From contig MNCI01004504.1 in assembly GCA_015680685.1 (NCBI GenBank), positions 1,025,020-1,089,019 of the forward strand: DNA of 64,000 bases. Reading direction: 5' to 3'. Positions 11,431-22,232 of the stretch are shown piece after piece. Source of the stretch: Gnetum montanum. Lineage: Eukaryota > Streptophyta > Gnetopsida > Gnetales > Gnetaceae. Made by a program: the position numbers and the translations under genes. The notes beneath the pieces are model-generated. The model worked only from the letters and a program-made list of their open reading frames with translations. It did no database searches and had not been told where the DNA came from. Positions within the stretch are counted from its first letter, which is position 1; every line of letters begins with the position of its first letter.

Positions 11431-13037
11431 TCCCCCATAGCTAAACGGTTGAGGATGGTAAGGATTAATAAATGACGATGGGGATCCTTGCATGTTGGAA
11501 ATATTGGAACTTGGTCATACTTACCCCATCGGGGTTCACACACTTGATTATAATAAACATAGTGGAGCAACTTATATGATGTAGTTCTTGGATAACGAGT
11601 TGACCCATAATGATATTTGGGACCGTTAGATGGTATGCAAGGATCAGGATGTTGCCTTCCATGACCGTGTTCATTGGGCTGTATGGTTGTTGGATTGTTA
11701 GTTGGTGGCCCTGATGAAGTGACATGAGGTGTTGGATTTGAAGAGGAAGATGCACCATAGTGTTGGATTTGTGCTGAGTTGGTAGATGCAGTGGTTTCTA
11801 AACTGTGGTGTCCCTTTTGATGATCACGTCTAAAGAAGGGATGCTTTCGATGGTGTGAAGGACCTCCACTACTGTTGGGAGTAGCAGCACAAGTGAGGTT
11901 CGTGGATTGTTACTGTGGTGTAGATACTTTAGGAATAGTTGGTGGTGATGTAGAAGGAGGGAAAGGATGAGAATGTTGAAATTTAGGAGGAGTATAAGGT
12001 ACACAAGGCGGTGGTTGTGTTGAGGACATGGGCTGATAGTACTGAGGGGAATAATAATGTGGCGAGATAGAGTATGTTGACCCAGTTGGAGAAATAGGAT
12101 GTTGAACTCAATAATAATTTGGATTCAGAGGATACGAAGGGTGTCTCCAGTTTAGGGATGGCTTCCCCCACGACTGGGATTGTTGCCACTGTGATCGAAC
12201 ATAGTATCTCTGTACAAACTCTGGGTGTAACGTGTTTTCCCAATGCTCATATAAATGTAACAAGATTGGGCATTGGCCTTTGGGATGATTGTATAGGAAA
12301 ATTTTTCATTCATATGTATGATCGGCAGTTGAGCTCTTATTTTCCTCATCCCTTCTTTCCAAATATCTAAAGATATTTTGTCCTGCTTCTCGGGTTGTCA
12401 AAAATCTATCTCCAATAATATCGATATATTCTCCACTCTTTTTATGCATCCATTCCAACATCTTATTAATCTTTGCCTTAACTTCTTCTAATGATTGTTG
12501 TATTGGCAAAGATGGTTCTTTCCCCTTGTGATAGGTTGATTTCTCCTTTTTATGATCATGGACCTTTGTTAAGTTGAGATTTTGGTCCTGTTGATGTTTT
12601 TCAACACTCTCCCATCTAGCCATTTCTCCTTCCTCTTTTGCTACCTACTTAATAAGCTCTTGGACGTGATGGGTTCATAGTTTATATAGTTGACCTTGGG
12701 CATACATTCCTAGGGTCTCTCTTGTTTCATCACGAAGCCCATCAATGATATGGTATATTAGCCTTTCCTAGGAGAACTTATGGCCTGAACAATTGTTTAA
12801 CAATGCATAATATCTTTCTAAGGCCATATCCAAGGGTTCATGTTGTGCTTATTTCCACTCTCAGATTTGTTTCCTCAAGGTTGACACTCTTGCATAGGTT
12901 TGATATCTTTCATTAAAAAGTTCTACCATTGTTGGCCAACATCGTATTGAATTTTGTCTTAACGATCTATACCATACTTTTTCTTGGCCAATGAGTGTCA
13001 TAGGAAAGAGCTTGAGTTTTTGCCAACCATTATCAAT
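11431..13037 (-). pseudogene. Decayed Ty3/gypsy Gag with long Pro/Gln-rich tail
   Basis: Reading minus from about 13,037, Gag core words appear in order: WQKLKLFPMTLIGQEKVWY, LFNERYQTY, then the block around IYHIIDGLRDETRETLG (about 12,750-12,700), then EEGEMARWESVEKHQQDQN (12,623 on). These match a plant retrotransposon Gag capsid (retrotrans_gag type). The frame 12,623-12,306 continues as a charged region, and a Pro/Gln/His-rich tail runs to about 11,430. No protease, RT or integrase lies between this tail and the 3' non-coding region, so the element looks gag-only. The 5' side is cut by the R2 repeat at 13,038. Frameshifts and stops make it non-functional. Confidence 0.65.
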
Positions 13038-13790
13038 GTTACTAGCTACTATAAGTCATAGTTAGCCATAGTTTACTATGAATGGAAATTGTTTATGTTT
13101 CTAAAATTGAATAATAATTTGTGAGGCACAATGAGCTAGAGGGAGGCCACAACAGGTGATAGTCTAGATAATGTGAGTTATAGGATGTTATAACTAGTAG
13201 AAGAATAGAAAGAAGATATTATTTAGTTTACTAGTATGAGTAAGTGCACGTTGTAGCCTACTTGTAGTAGAGAAACTACTAGGAAAGTGTGGGTCATAAC
13301 TTCGTTGTAGTTTGTAGTTGAAAAGATGAAGTTTTACGAAACTACAAGGGACTATTAGTTGCAGTAGCTAGTAGTTTATGGGCTACTAGCTCATGCTACT
13401 TGTAGAAGCTCGCAGTCTTGTAAAGGTTAATTGTTAAAAAAGATACATGCTTGAAACAAAAATTGAATGGTTCTAAAGGTAGCCCAATGATCAAGGAAAG
13501 CTTATAAAGGATAGAAGCACCTATTGAGAGGTGCTTCATGATATCTTACTGTGTGAAATTTAGGGAAAGAATATAGGCATAAGGGAGGTATCCTATGATA
13601 AGTGAAATCATTTCAAAGCTCAATTGTAAGCATTGGTATCTCTTAGATTTTGAGAGTGAGTAGTTATCTTAGATTGTATTTTAGTCCTTAGATGTTACAT
13701 GCTTTTAAGCGTTTGTACTATTATTTGACATTAATAAAGAAGCACTTTCTTTCTTATTTAAGCTTTGAATTCTTAATATCTTGAATTCAT
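13038..13790 (+). mobile_element. R2-family LTR, left copy
   Basis: A ~750-bp repeat is shared with 33,650-34,435 in the same orientation. Common blocks include 'agttatgaggtattgtaag'-like text, 'ctagctcatgctact', 'aagatacatgcttgaaa', 'attgtaagcattggtatct' and a 3' part with 'aataaagaagcactttctt', the usual position of a polyadenylation signal near an LTR end. The two copies lie ~20.6 kb apart and flank the R3 element, so they probably bound one element. The exact ends are uncertain by some tens of bases. Confidence 0.6.
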
Positions 13791-14209
13791 TGAGCTTTTT
13801 AAGGAAAATTAGGTTTGAATTAGGTATAGGATTGAGATCCTTATCAAATTGATATTGAGCATTTATTTCTTAGAAAACTTCAACAATGGAGATGCAATCT
13901 TCTAACTTTGATCCATTAGTTGGGTAATTGCATTTTCATTATAATTGATCCTTTGAATAAGAATTTAATTAGGTGTTAGTTTTTATGCTCATATTAGGGT
14001 TTGAGAATCTTCTTTTGGCCTAAGTTTAATGTCAATTGATTTGGGTATTTATCATTTTTCTCATTTGTGATATCCATTATCTTATGCTAACTTGGATTAT
14101 CTTAGTTTTATTCAATTTTACCTTATTCATGTGAGATTTGTGTATATTTATTTGTGACTATTTAACAATTATTTCTAGATTTATGAATTTGGTTATGAGT
14201 ATTTGTGTT
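13791..14209 (+). mobile_element. Left interior piece of the R2 element
   Basis: AT-rich sequence between the R2 left LTR and the R3 LTR that starts at 14,210. No coding motif is visible. It would be the 5' interior of R2 before the R3 insertion, with the rest of the interior at 31,815-33,649. This assignment rests only on the nested order of the LTR pairs. Confidence 0.4.
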
Positions 14210-14781
14210 TGGTACATCCCATTCTTGAATGCCATGGAAAATGTCAAATATACGTTATATTATGTTATGCATATGAATACAATATACCAAATGTCAAATA
14301 TATGTAACATTCAACATTATGTGTAATGAAAATAATAGAAAAAATGTAGAAGAAAAGAGTAAAGAATGCTTTATTGATGTAGAATAGAGTATCTGGATCA
14401 TGCTCTTAGAGTGTTCCTTGGGGTTTTCTTCCTTCAACATCTATCCCCTTAGAGGCAATGCAACACTACCACCATGGTTAGGCCTATCATCCACTAGAAG
14501 GGATGGGCATTTCTCTTCCTGTAATGCTTCACCTAGTACCCATGACTCACCTTTACCAGCTTTGCGACTCCATGTTGGCATGACCTCCAAGCCCAAGTAC
14601 AAATGCTTAAGTTAAACCCCCAAAGATTACCTCGATAGATATGTCCATTACTACAATGCATCCTTTCAGGTCTCAATTACAACATGCCCTTTTGGGTCTT
14701 GATATGATAATGATAACACTTGTTATGAAGAGGTACCATCTTCATTATGTAGCAACATCATTTTGAAATGGGGATGTTATA
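14210..14781 (-). mobile_element. R3-family LTR (3' LTR, minus orientation)
   Basis: This ~570-bp LTR closely matches 31,256-31,814 across its length ('gtcaaatatatgtaacattcaacattatgtgtaa', cut here to its core 'acattcaacattatgtgt', and 'ccccttagaggcaat') and matches 46,311-46,811 more loosely. On the minus strand a polypurine tract (GAGGGGTAGAT at 14,782-14,792) precedes it, so this is the 3' LTR of an element whose 5' LTR is at 31,256-31,814. The terminal dinucleotide at 14,780-14,781 has changed from CA to TA. A frame at 14,400-14,615 lies inside the LTR and is not a gene. Confidence 0.75.
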
Positions 14782-15162
14782 ATCTACCCCTCTTAGATTT
14801 CATTCATCCTTGAATGAGTCCATGTTAACTATCTTTTTGAGCTCCAATACTTCTTTTATGATTTTATGCTCCAATAATTTGATTTCTCCCTTGAACTTGA
14901 TGTTGTTTCTTGTTTATTCTAAAAACAACGTATATGTGAAAAAATTATATGAAAAATTAAATAGTACTTTATTAATACTTACCTCATTTTCTAAGATAAT
15001 GATAAGAGATGAATTAAAGGTCTACCAACCACCAATCACCCATCCTAACTAAGGTCACACAAAGTGCAACTCATATCTAGTTATCCAAGTGAAGGTAGGG
15101 CAAATCCTTTATCCCAAATTCCATTACCTTAGATATTTTACTTATCTAATTAAAATATAAAT
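14782..15162 (-). mobile_element. 3' interior of R3, left of the Tat insertion
   Basis: It starts with the R3 polypurine tract and runs to the Tat target-site duplication at 15,163. No coding motif is recognised; the short frame at 14,810-15,052 is unsupported. After the Tat element this interior resumes at 27,710. Confidence 0.5.
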
Positions 15163-15167
15163 TAAAC
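15163..15167. repeat. Target-site duplication TAAAC, left
   Basis: The five bases TAAAC directly left of the Tat LTR are repeated at 27,705-27,709 directly right of the other LTR. A perfect 5-bp direct repeat at both outer edges is the signature of integrase-mediated insertion of one intact element. Confidence 0.85.
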
Positions 15168-16632
15168 TGTACTAACCTAAATCGTCGGTGTGAGGTTGGA
15201 ATGGAAACAGACACCGAAAGATTGTTGGGCAGCCACAGCTGACCTTGCCTTCGCTTGAGGGCAAGCTGGAAAATGGAACGAAGGTAGAGTGCCTTGGATG
15301 GTTTGCACGCAAATCAACCAAGGACTTCCCCGAGTGTAAGCTACGGCTAGCACTGGGGTTATCGTGAACGATGTAAACAGGATGTAAACGGAATGCAAAC
15401 AGCGACACAAAAATGTAAACAGAGCGTACTGAATTATAAATAAAGTGCAAACCGTGCTATATTGTAAACAAAGCATAAACCAAAGTAAATAATGTAAATA
15501 GGAGGCAATGAAATTTATTGTATTGTTTAATAAAAATGTATGCACCNTATTTATAGGGTTGGGCCGTGCTCCGGCACAGAATTTTAGAATGGAATCAACG
15601 GCTGAGAGATGAGAGGAAAGTGGATCTGGTAACATGTGTCCAATGGATAGTTGTGCTTGGGTTGGATGCATGCTAGCGAGAGTTGGATGTGTGTCGGACA
15701 GTTGTGCACGAGTTGGATGTGTGTCAGCAAGCTACGTTCTTGACCAGGTACATTGCATTTTACAATTTATGGGTTATTCAAGCCCATGAAAGTACATTTA
15801 ATTTAAACATGAGGGCCTAACATGCCCGCACATGTCGACTTACAATGAAATGTGCAACAAGAGAAATTTGACCCCCGTTTGCGTGAAACTTCTTTGTTTC
15901 TGAGTCTTTTTGAAATTTTCTAGAATGTTCTAAAAGTTACTGATGCTGATAATTCTCTGCCATTTTCTGAGATATTTCTGGAATTTTCTGAAACTTCGAT
16001 GAATAGTGTTCGCGTGATGAATAGTGTTTTACGCAGTGAATAGTGTTTTACGCAATGAATAGTATTTCACGCATCTTACGCTCTGCAGCGTAAGATGAAT
16101 AGTGTTTTACGCAGTGAATAGTATTTCACGCAGTGAATAGTGTTTTATGCATCTTACGCTCTGTAGCGTAAGGTGAATAGTGTTTCACGCAGTGAATAGT
16201 GTTTTACGCATCTTACGCTCTGCAGCGTAAGGTGAATAGTGATTACAATGTAGCCACAGCGTAATCAACCGAAAACACCTTTTTTAAGGCCCGAATCTTG
16301 ATTTTCTGAAGGCTGGGAACCGCTGGGGACCTTGGCAAAGGTCATGTGGGGTCCTTGTGCTTGATTTTGGCTTGCTTTGACTTAGTTGCAGGGGCCCAAA
16401 CATTGGTGACGCTAATCGTTACGCTGTGCAGCGTAAACACAACGCGAGCACATTGTACTTAGCGAAAATTCCACTTTTTGACCTTAAAATGGATGATTCT
16501 TGATACCGAGACTTGCCGTCGTGATTTGTGGGCACCCGGGGGACCTTGCTTGCTCCATGGTGGGCTGCTTGAAGCCATTTCAGAGGCTCTGAAGTTGTTT
16601 GGAAGTGTTGCCAAAATTTCTGTGGTGTTTCA
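15168..16632 (-). repeat. Tat element 3' LTR
   Basis: On the minus strand it begins TGAAACACCACAG at 16,632 and ends GGTTAGTACA at 15,168, giving TG...CA ends. A single ambiguous base N sits at 15,547, exactly where the other LTR has 228 extra bases (26,365-26,592). That missing stretch lies between the TATA box and the polyadenylation signal, so most of the R region is absent or unsequenced here. A polyadenylation signal (AATAAA on minus) lies at 15,514-15,519 and the TATA-like sequence at 15,548-15,556. Frames at 15,177-15,671 are LTR sequence, not genes. Confidence 0.88.
16000..16240. repeat. GAATAGTG minisatellite with hairpins in the 3' LTR (U3)
   Basis: Short direct repeats of about 20 bp (gtgaatagtgttttacgca and variants) alternate with an inverted repeat, cttacgctctgcagcgtaag, that can fold into a stem of CTTACGCT pairing with AGCGTAAG around a short loop. 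At least three hairpin copies occur here. The matching block in the other LTR is at 27,043-27,325 and has one extra unit. The position in U3 upstream of the TATA box suggests an enhancer-like role, which is inference. Confidence 0.75.
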
Positions 16633-16648
16633 TTGGCCCCTCTTTGTT
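16633..16648 (-). other. Polypurine tract of the Tat element
   Basis: On the minus strand the bases CAAAGAGGGGCCAA lie directly before the TGAAACACC start of the 3' LTR. A purine-rich run at this spot primes plus-strand DNA synthesis in LTR retrotransposons. Confidence 0.7.
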
Positions 16649-18122
16649 GACGTCTAGAGGAATTCACCCGAGAGGCATCGACAAAGAAGTGCAAACACCA
16701 TGAACAAACAAAGCATCAAACATTAACCATCGGCCCTTGGCTAGGTGTCATCGCACCATTTTCAAAAGTACATGGGATTGAGGGAATGTGGTTCAAGATG
16801 TAAGGGAATTGGTTATAACCAGGGAGGCTAGGAGGTTAAGGGTTATGATTACTGCTGGGATTTGTGGGAGAGGAATGCTCTTTTGTGCTCAAGTCATGTC
16901 ATTGGTCCTTGTCAACAACTAGGTTTTCATTAGACTCAAAACCAAGACATAGGTGGTGCGTTCTTTGGAGAAAGGGGACTCTTATAGAGTATTTACGGGG
17001 CCCGTTGTAAATAGCCAAAACCATGCAATGATGTGCAACATGGTCTCTTTGACGATTTTTCAAGACAATTGCCTTCTCGCCTGGGGCTTGTATGAGAATG
17101 GCCAATAGTCTTTTGTTTATGAATTCAACAGGGTCTTGAAGACCTTTTTTGTGCATTTTGCTCTTTGACCTTTTCTTGTTCTATTTTTCTTTTCTTCTTT
17201 CTTTTTTTCCTTTTTTGTTGTTTTTTTTTCATTTTCTTTTTCTTTTATTTTTGCTCTTTTTGAAAGAGCTTTCTTTTTTGTGCCGTGCTCATATTTGAGC
17301 ACTTGAATTTTATGTCATGCATTGTGTACTGTGTTTTGCATTGCAGCTGCTGAGAGAGCTACAGTGTGCAATAGTGTATCAAGAATTTCGTGGTGAGCAG
17401 AATGTATCAAGGGGATATAATTGGATGGGATAAAGGATCATGATGGGGAATAGGGAATGTATCAGGAGGCGGAAATGTACCTATGAATCAGATTGATTAA
17501 CCCAGTCACGTGCGTTAGGAAAAATGTGATACCTTGTTGTCATGATGAAGTGCATCTATGCACGAACGCCTCAGAAGTGTCATCCTGCAAACACAACTCC
17601 AAGAAGACAAGAAAACCACAGATGAAACAATCAGCTAAACACTTAAACAAGGAGATGGAATCACCACGTGAAGCTTTCAAAGCAAACAGAATCATGAACA
17701 ACATCAATTTCATTAGGTCCCATGGGATGAATCATGCAACAAGACTTTGTGGAACAGGAACAGCCAATTGCAGCAATAGATCTCTTCAAATTTTTTCCTG
17801 GTCATCAATGATGTCGCTAGTTTATAGTCTTAGGGGACTGATGTGGATTAGTTTCACGTTATAACCCCTTGGACGGTGCCAGTTTAGCGTCGTAGCGGAC
17901 GGTGCATTGCTAGTTTATAGTTATGGCAGACTATGAAGAGGCAAACTAGTTTATAGTCTTAGTAGACTCTGGATGCTAGTTTCATGTCATGGCGGACGGA
18001 TGTAGCAGTTTAGTGTCATACAGGACATGTCTCTGTTGTATCAGTTTTAAGTCATCATCCAGGACTGTTCTGTGGTATCAGTTTTAAGTGATGATCCAGG
18101 ACTGTGACATACCTCAAGTTTG
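16649..18122 (-). mobile_element. 3' untranslated region of the Tat element
   Basis: About 1.5 kb between the integrase stop and the polypurine tract. It contains a strongly T-rich (A-rich on minus) stretch at 17,140-17,290. At 17,880-18,110 there is a series of degenerate repeats of the type 'agtttaatgtcat..cggac'. A 123-codon frame on the plus strand (17,493-17,864) is antisense to the element and shows no domain I can name, so I do not call it a gene. The same type of repeat occurs at 21,990-22,225, on the other side of pol. Confidence 0.6.
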
Positions 18123-21100
18123 TCAGATGTAGTACCTCTTCAAGTACAAGTGGTTTGCAGGATTGGCGAACTCATTTCCGTCCAGGTCAGCAAGTTTGAA
18201 TGCTCCATTATTGTATGCCTTGGTGACTAAATAAGGCCCTTCCCAGTTGGCTGAGAATTTACTTGGGTATTCTCGGGCGGCCTTAAGGACTAGATCTCCT
18301 TCTTTAATTTGGCGTTTGTGGAGATCGTGCTTGTGCCTTTGTCTCTGCTATTTTTGGTACCATTCAATTTGATCAAGAGTTCGTATACGTTCCTCCTTTA
18401 CTGTATTGAGGTCAGCAATGCGTAATTCATTGTTTTGACTTTCATCAAGGAGACTGGAAAGAGTTATCCGCAATGAGGGAACCTGCAATTCTAAATGTAA
18501 AACAGCTTCAGATCCATATACAAGACTATATAGAGTTTTACCTGTGGATGTTCGATGTGTCGTTCTATAAGCCCACAATGTGTAGACCAATTATTCATGC
18601 CATCGTTTCTTGCTCTGATTCAGCATCTTTTTGAGTATCATGATGACAGTTTTATTTATAGCTTCCGCTTGACCATTACTTTGTGGGTAGTAAGGTGATG
18701 AAAATGCATGTTTAATGCCTAAACTTTCACAAAAAATTTTGGTATCTGCGCTGCTGAATTGTGGCCCATTATCAGTAATGATGGTCATTGGAACACCAAA
18801 ACGAGTTATAATATTTTCCATTATAAAGGTGCAAACGTGTTTTGACATGGTCTTCCTAAGAGGAATAGCTTCCACCCATTTTGTGAAATATTCAGTTGTA
18901 GTGATAATGAAGTTATGACCTACTGAAGATGATGGTGTTATTGGTCCAATTAAATCTAAACCCCATTTTTGGAATGGCCATGTGATTTGAGTGGTATGTA
19001 GTTCGTTAGGTGACAAATGTATCAGATTACTATGCTTTTGGTAGATGTCACATGTTCTAACCTTGGAGATGCAGTCGTATTCCATGTGTGGCCAGTAATA
19101 GCCTAAGCGCCTAATCTTTGTTGCCATTGCCTTAGGTGCTATGTGTCCTCCACAAAGTCCTTCATGGATTTGTTCTACAATTGTTTGACCATCAGTGCTA
19201 CTAACACATGTTAGCAAAATACCTTCATATGATTTATGACACAAGGTGTCACCTATTAATGTGTATTGGCGAGAGCGTTTTCGTATGGTGTCCTTTTGAG
19301 CATGTGTCAAGTGTTGTGGAGGTTCGCCTTTTAGAAGATACTCTTTTATGTCATCATACCATTCTATTGTGTGTGTTGTACTGACGGATGCTATAGGTAC
19401 TTCATTTAGAGTGTTAATTCTAGGTTCGACACAACTGGTTATAGAACTAGGTAATGCATGAAACATTTCAGGTGTCATGTTTAAGGCTAGTGTGGCAAGT
19501 GCCTCAGCAATGGTATTCTTACTTCTAGGGATGTGTTGTATATCCACTTCTTCTAGTTGTCTCACTAGATGTTTAGTCAAATCACAATACGGTTGCAAAT
19601 GGTGAGCTTTGCATGTGTAGGCTTCAGTGACTTGATTAATAACTAATTGCGAATCACCTCGAATTACAAGGCGTGAGATTCCCGAAGTTAGCGTTGCTTG
19701 AAGTCCTCTAAGAAGACCCTTGTATTCTGCTATGTTATTGGTGCAAGGAAAGTTTAAGGGATAAGCATAAGGTTGGATTTCCCCAGAGGGGTATATTAAA
19801 ATAGCTGCGGCACTTCCTCCATGAGAGGTTGAGGCCTCATCAAAGTAGAGAATTGCCTCATAATTATCAGGTATAGTGTCTATACTGTTAACATTTTCAT
19901 CTGGGAATTCGGGGTTTATTGTTGTTTGATCATGTGTTGGTGAGACAGTTAATTGCGTGGCTATTGCTTGACCTTTTGTGGAAGATTGAGCGACATAGTG
20001 TAAATCAAATTTTGCAATCATGGCTTTCCACCTAGCTAACCTACTTGACTCATAGATGTTATTAGTGATGGCACGGAGAACATTATCTTTGCAAATGATG
20101 TAAACTTGATTACGGAAGAGATAATGTCGCCATTTCTTTAAAGAGAAGACAAGGGCAAGACATGATTTTTCTACATCGTTGTATCGTTGTTCATGGGCTA
20201 TTAAAGCATGGCTTAGATAGTATACAAGGATCTCGGCCCCATCTTGATGTTTTTGACAAAGCATGGATGCGATGGACGAACTAGAAGTTGCAAGATAGAT
20301 GTAGAAAGGTTTGTCATTTTGTGGAGGATAAACAGTTGGTAATTGGGCCAACTCTTGTTTTATGTTCTCAACTGCTTCTTGGCATTGTTAAGTCCATTGG
20401 AAATGTACATTCTTTTGTAATAGATGTTGCATGGGGCTCAACTTATCCTTCAACCTTTTGATAAAGCGTCTAATGAATTGCAGCCTACCTTGGAGGCCAC
20501 GTAGTTCGGTAAGGTTTCTTGGTGGTTGCATATTGGTTATTGCTTTAACCTTATCAGGGTCTACTTGTATCCCTGTTTCGGAAACTAGGAAACCAAGCAT
20601 TTTCCTATTTTAACACCAAAGACACACTTTTTTGGATTGAGCCTAAGGTCATATTTGAGACAACGTTTAAGCACTAAATCTAGATCTTGTGCATGTTGTT
20701 TAGTTATTTTAGACTTGACTGCTATATCATTAACATAATCATTGAGCAGACTAAGCATGTAGTCACTAAATATATACGTCATTGCTTGTTGATATGTAGC
20801 ACTTGCATTCTTAAGGCCAAATGGCATCATTGTATAACAAAATGTCCCCCAAGGTGTCATAAAAGTTGTTCTAAGTTGATGCTCTGGATTAATTCTTATC
20901 TGATTGTAGCCTGAAAATCCATCCATAAAGGATAATAATGCATGCCCAGCAGTCGTGTCAATAAGTTGATCAATATTGGGTAGGGGAAAGTCATCTTTTA
21001 TAGTGGCTATGTTGAGGTCACGGAAACCAATACATATGCGTATACTACCATTCTTTTTGGGGACTACAACAATGTTTGACACCCAATCAGAATAGTCAAT

Positions 21101-21616
21101 GGCTCGGATGAAACCGGCTTGGTAAAGCTTTGTGATCTCAGTGCGGACTGCTAACGCGACTTCGGGTCTAACCTTTCGTGCTTTTTGTTTTACTGGTTTG
21201 AACTTTTCATCAAGGATTATGTTATGTTGGATGATCCGAGGATCTAGTCCTGGCATGTTTGTATATGACCATGCAAACGTTTTTACGTTGTCTTTTAAAA
21301 CCTGAGTGATATCACCTACGAGTTGCGGATCTAGTAAGGCACTTAATTTCAAGGTCTTGGCTTCGTCATTAACTGTGGTAATGGGGATCTCAACCAAGGG
21401 ATCTTCAGTGATATTTTTAGCTTCTAGGTCTAGAGTTTTGGCTACATTTTTAGGCCAGTCTGACGTTTCTTGAGTGGAGGCTATCAAATCGGTATAGGTG
21501 GATGGACTTAGATCCAAAGATTCTGGGCGAATTGCTCTTTCTATATCTCTGTATGGTCCGTTGAGAGACAATTTTGAGAGGATGTTGTGGTTGGCCATGA
21601 TACTTGCTCCTGCCAA
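18123..21616 (-). pseudogene. pol: Tat pol: RT, RNase H, second (archaeal-type) RNase H, integrase; broken
   Basis: The minus-strand frame starts at 21,616. RT motifs are clear: DFPLPNIDQLID, FMDGFSGYNQIRI, MPFGLKNASATYQ, and YVND where the catalytic motif is normally YVDD. Then comes the tether RNase H (20,351 on, YIYLATSSSS) and a second RNase H with FDEAS, AEYKGL, RGDSQLV and a last acidic position that is Glu (AEALA). Integrase follows with GLCGGH and CDIYQKH (zinc-binding), then WGLDLIGP, TDNGPQF and NGQAEAINK, a complete D-D-E set. The C-terminal domain (KFSANWEGPY) ends at 18,123. Breaks are a 1-base deletion in an A-run near 20,601-20,604 (frame closes at 20,585) and stops at 20,388-20,390, 18,591-18,593 and 18,348-18,350. 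A possible 3' splice site (TTGGCAG) lies just upstream of the start, near 21,610. Confidence 0.88.
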
Positions 21617-22232
21617 TTAAAACAGGAGCGAAATAAGAGATACTCCCTTAGTAGGAGAGTTACAATGTGAAAACGAATATAGGGTAACTAGTTTGGTGGA
21701 ATGTATAAAGACAGATGTAATGGCCTGAATTTTAATTACAGTATAAAATGGTTGCATCGTTATCTTTATGTTTCATGTAAATGTTTTTGTCATTTTTCAT
21801 GTTTTTTTATTGTTTTTCTTTGTTTTCTAGAGTATATGTGTGCAACTAAATGTAACATAAATTTCTAAAGTGTAGTGCAAGATGTAAGATAAATACTTGA
21901 AAAAGAAAGCAATGACCATGCAAGAATCTAAATCGTAACTTGTAACCTGTAAGCAAAAATTGAATGTGAGATGATGAGAGTTTATAAATTTGTTAACTTG
22001 TTGGCTCTAGTTTAAAGCCATTTCGGGCTAGGTACATCAGTTTAAAGTCTTGATGGACCGTTGCATCTGTTGTTACAGAAAGGATTACCAGTTTTATGCC
22101 ATGGTGGGCCAAAGGTAGTAATGTTTTCAAGAAGTTTTAAATGGAACCGGCCATTTCTAACCGTGGCTAGTTTAATGTCATTGCGGACATGTTGTAGTTT
22201 AATGTCATTTCGGACAGTTCGTATCATTCGTT
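21617..22232 (-). other. Non-coding spacer between protease and RT, possible intron
   Basis: About 615 bases separate the protease stop from the RT start, and the two frames differ. On the minus strand the spacer ends in a pyrimidine-containing run and AG (cgctcctgttttaattggcag) just before the RT start. The beginning holds repeats of 'gtccgcaatgacattaaact' type (plus 21,990-22,225). In the related Ogre elements an intron sits at this same protease-RT boundary; that this one is spliced is inference, and no donor was singled out. Confidence 0.4.

Noticed and set aside
15177-15671. Minus-strand frame of 164 codons, with a relative at 25,995-26,480
   Set aside because: They lie inside the Tat LTRs, differ by frameshifts between the two LTRs and include the N position. 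They are not a gene.
17493-17864. 123-codon plus-strand frame in the Tat 3' region
   Set aside because: Antisense to the element, no domain, no start context or partner copy to test conservation. It may be chance.
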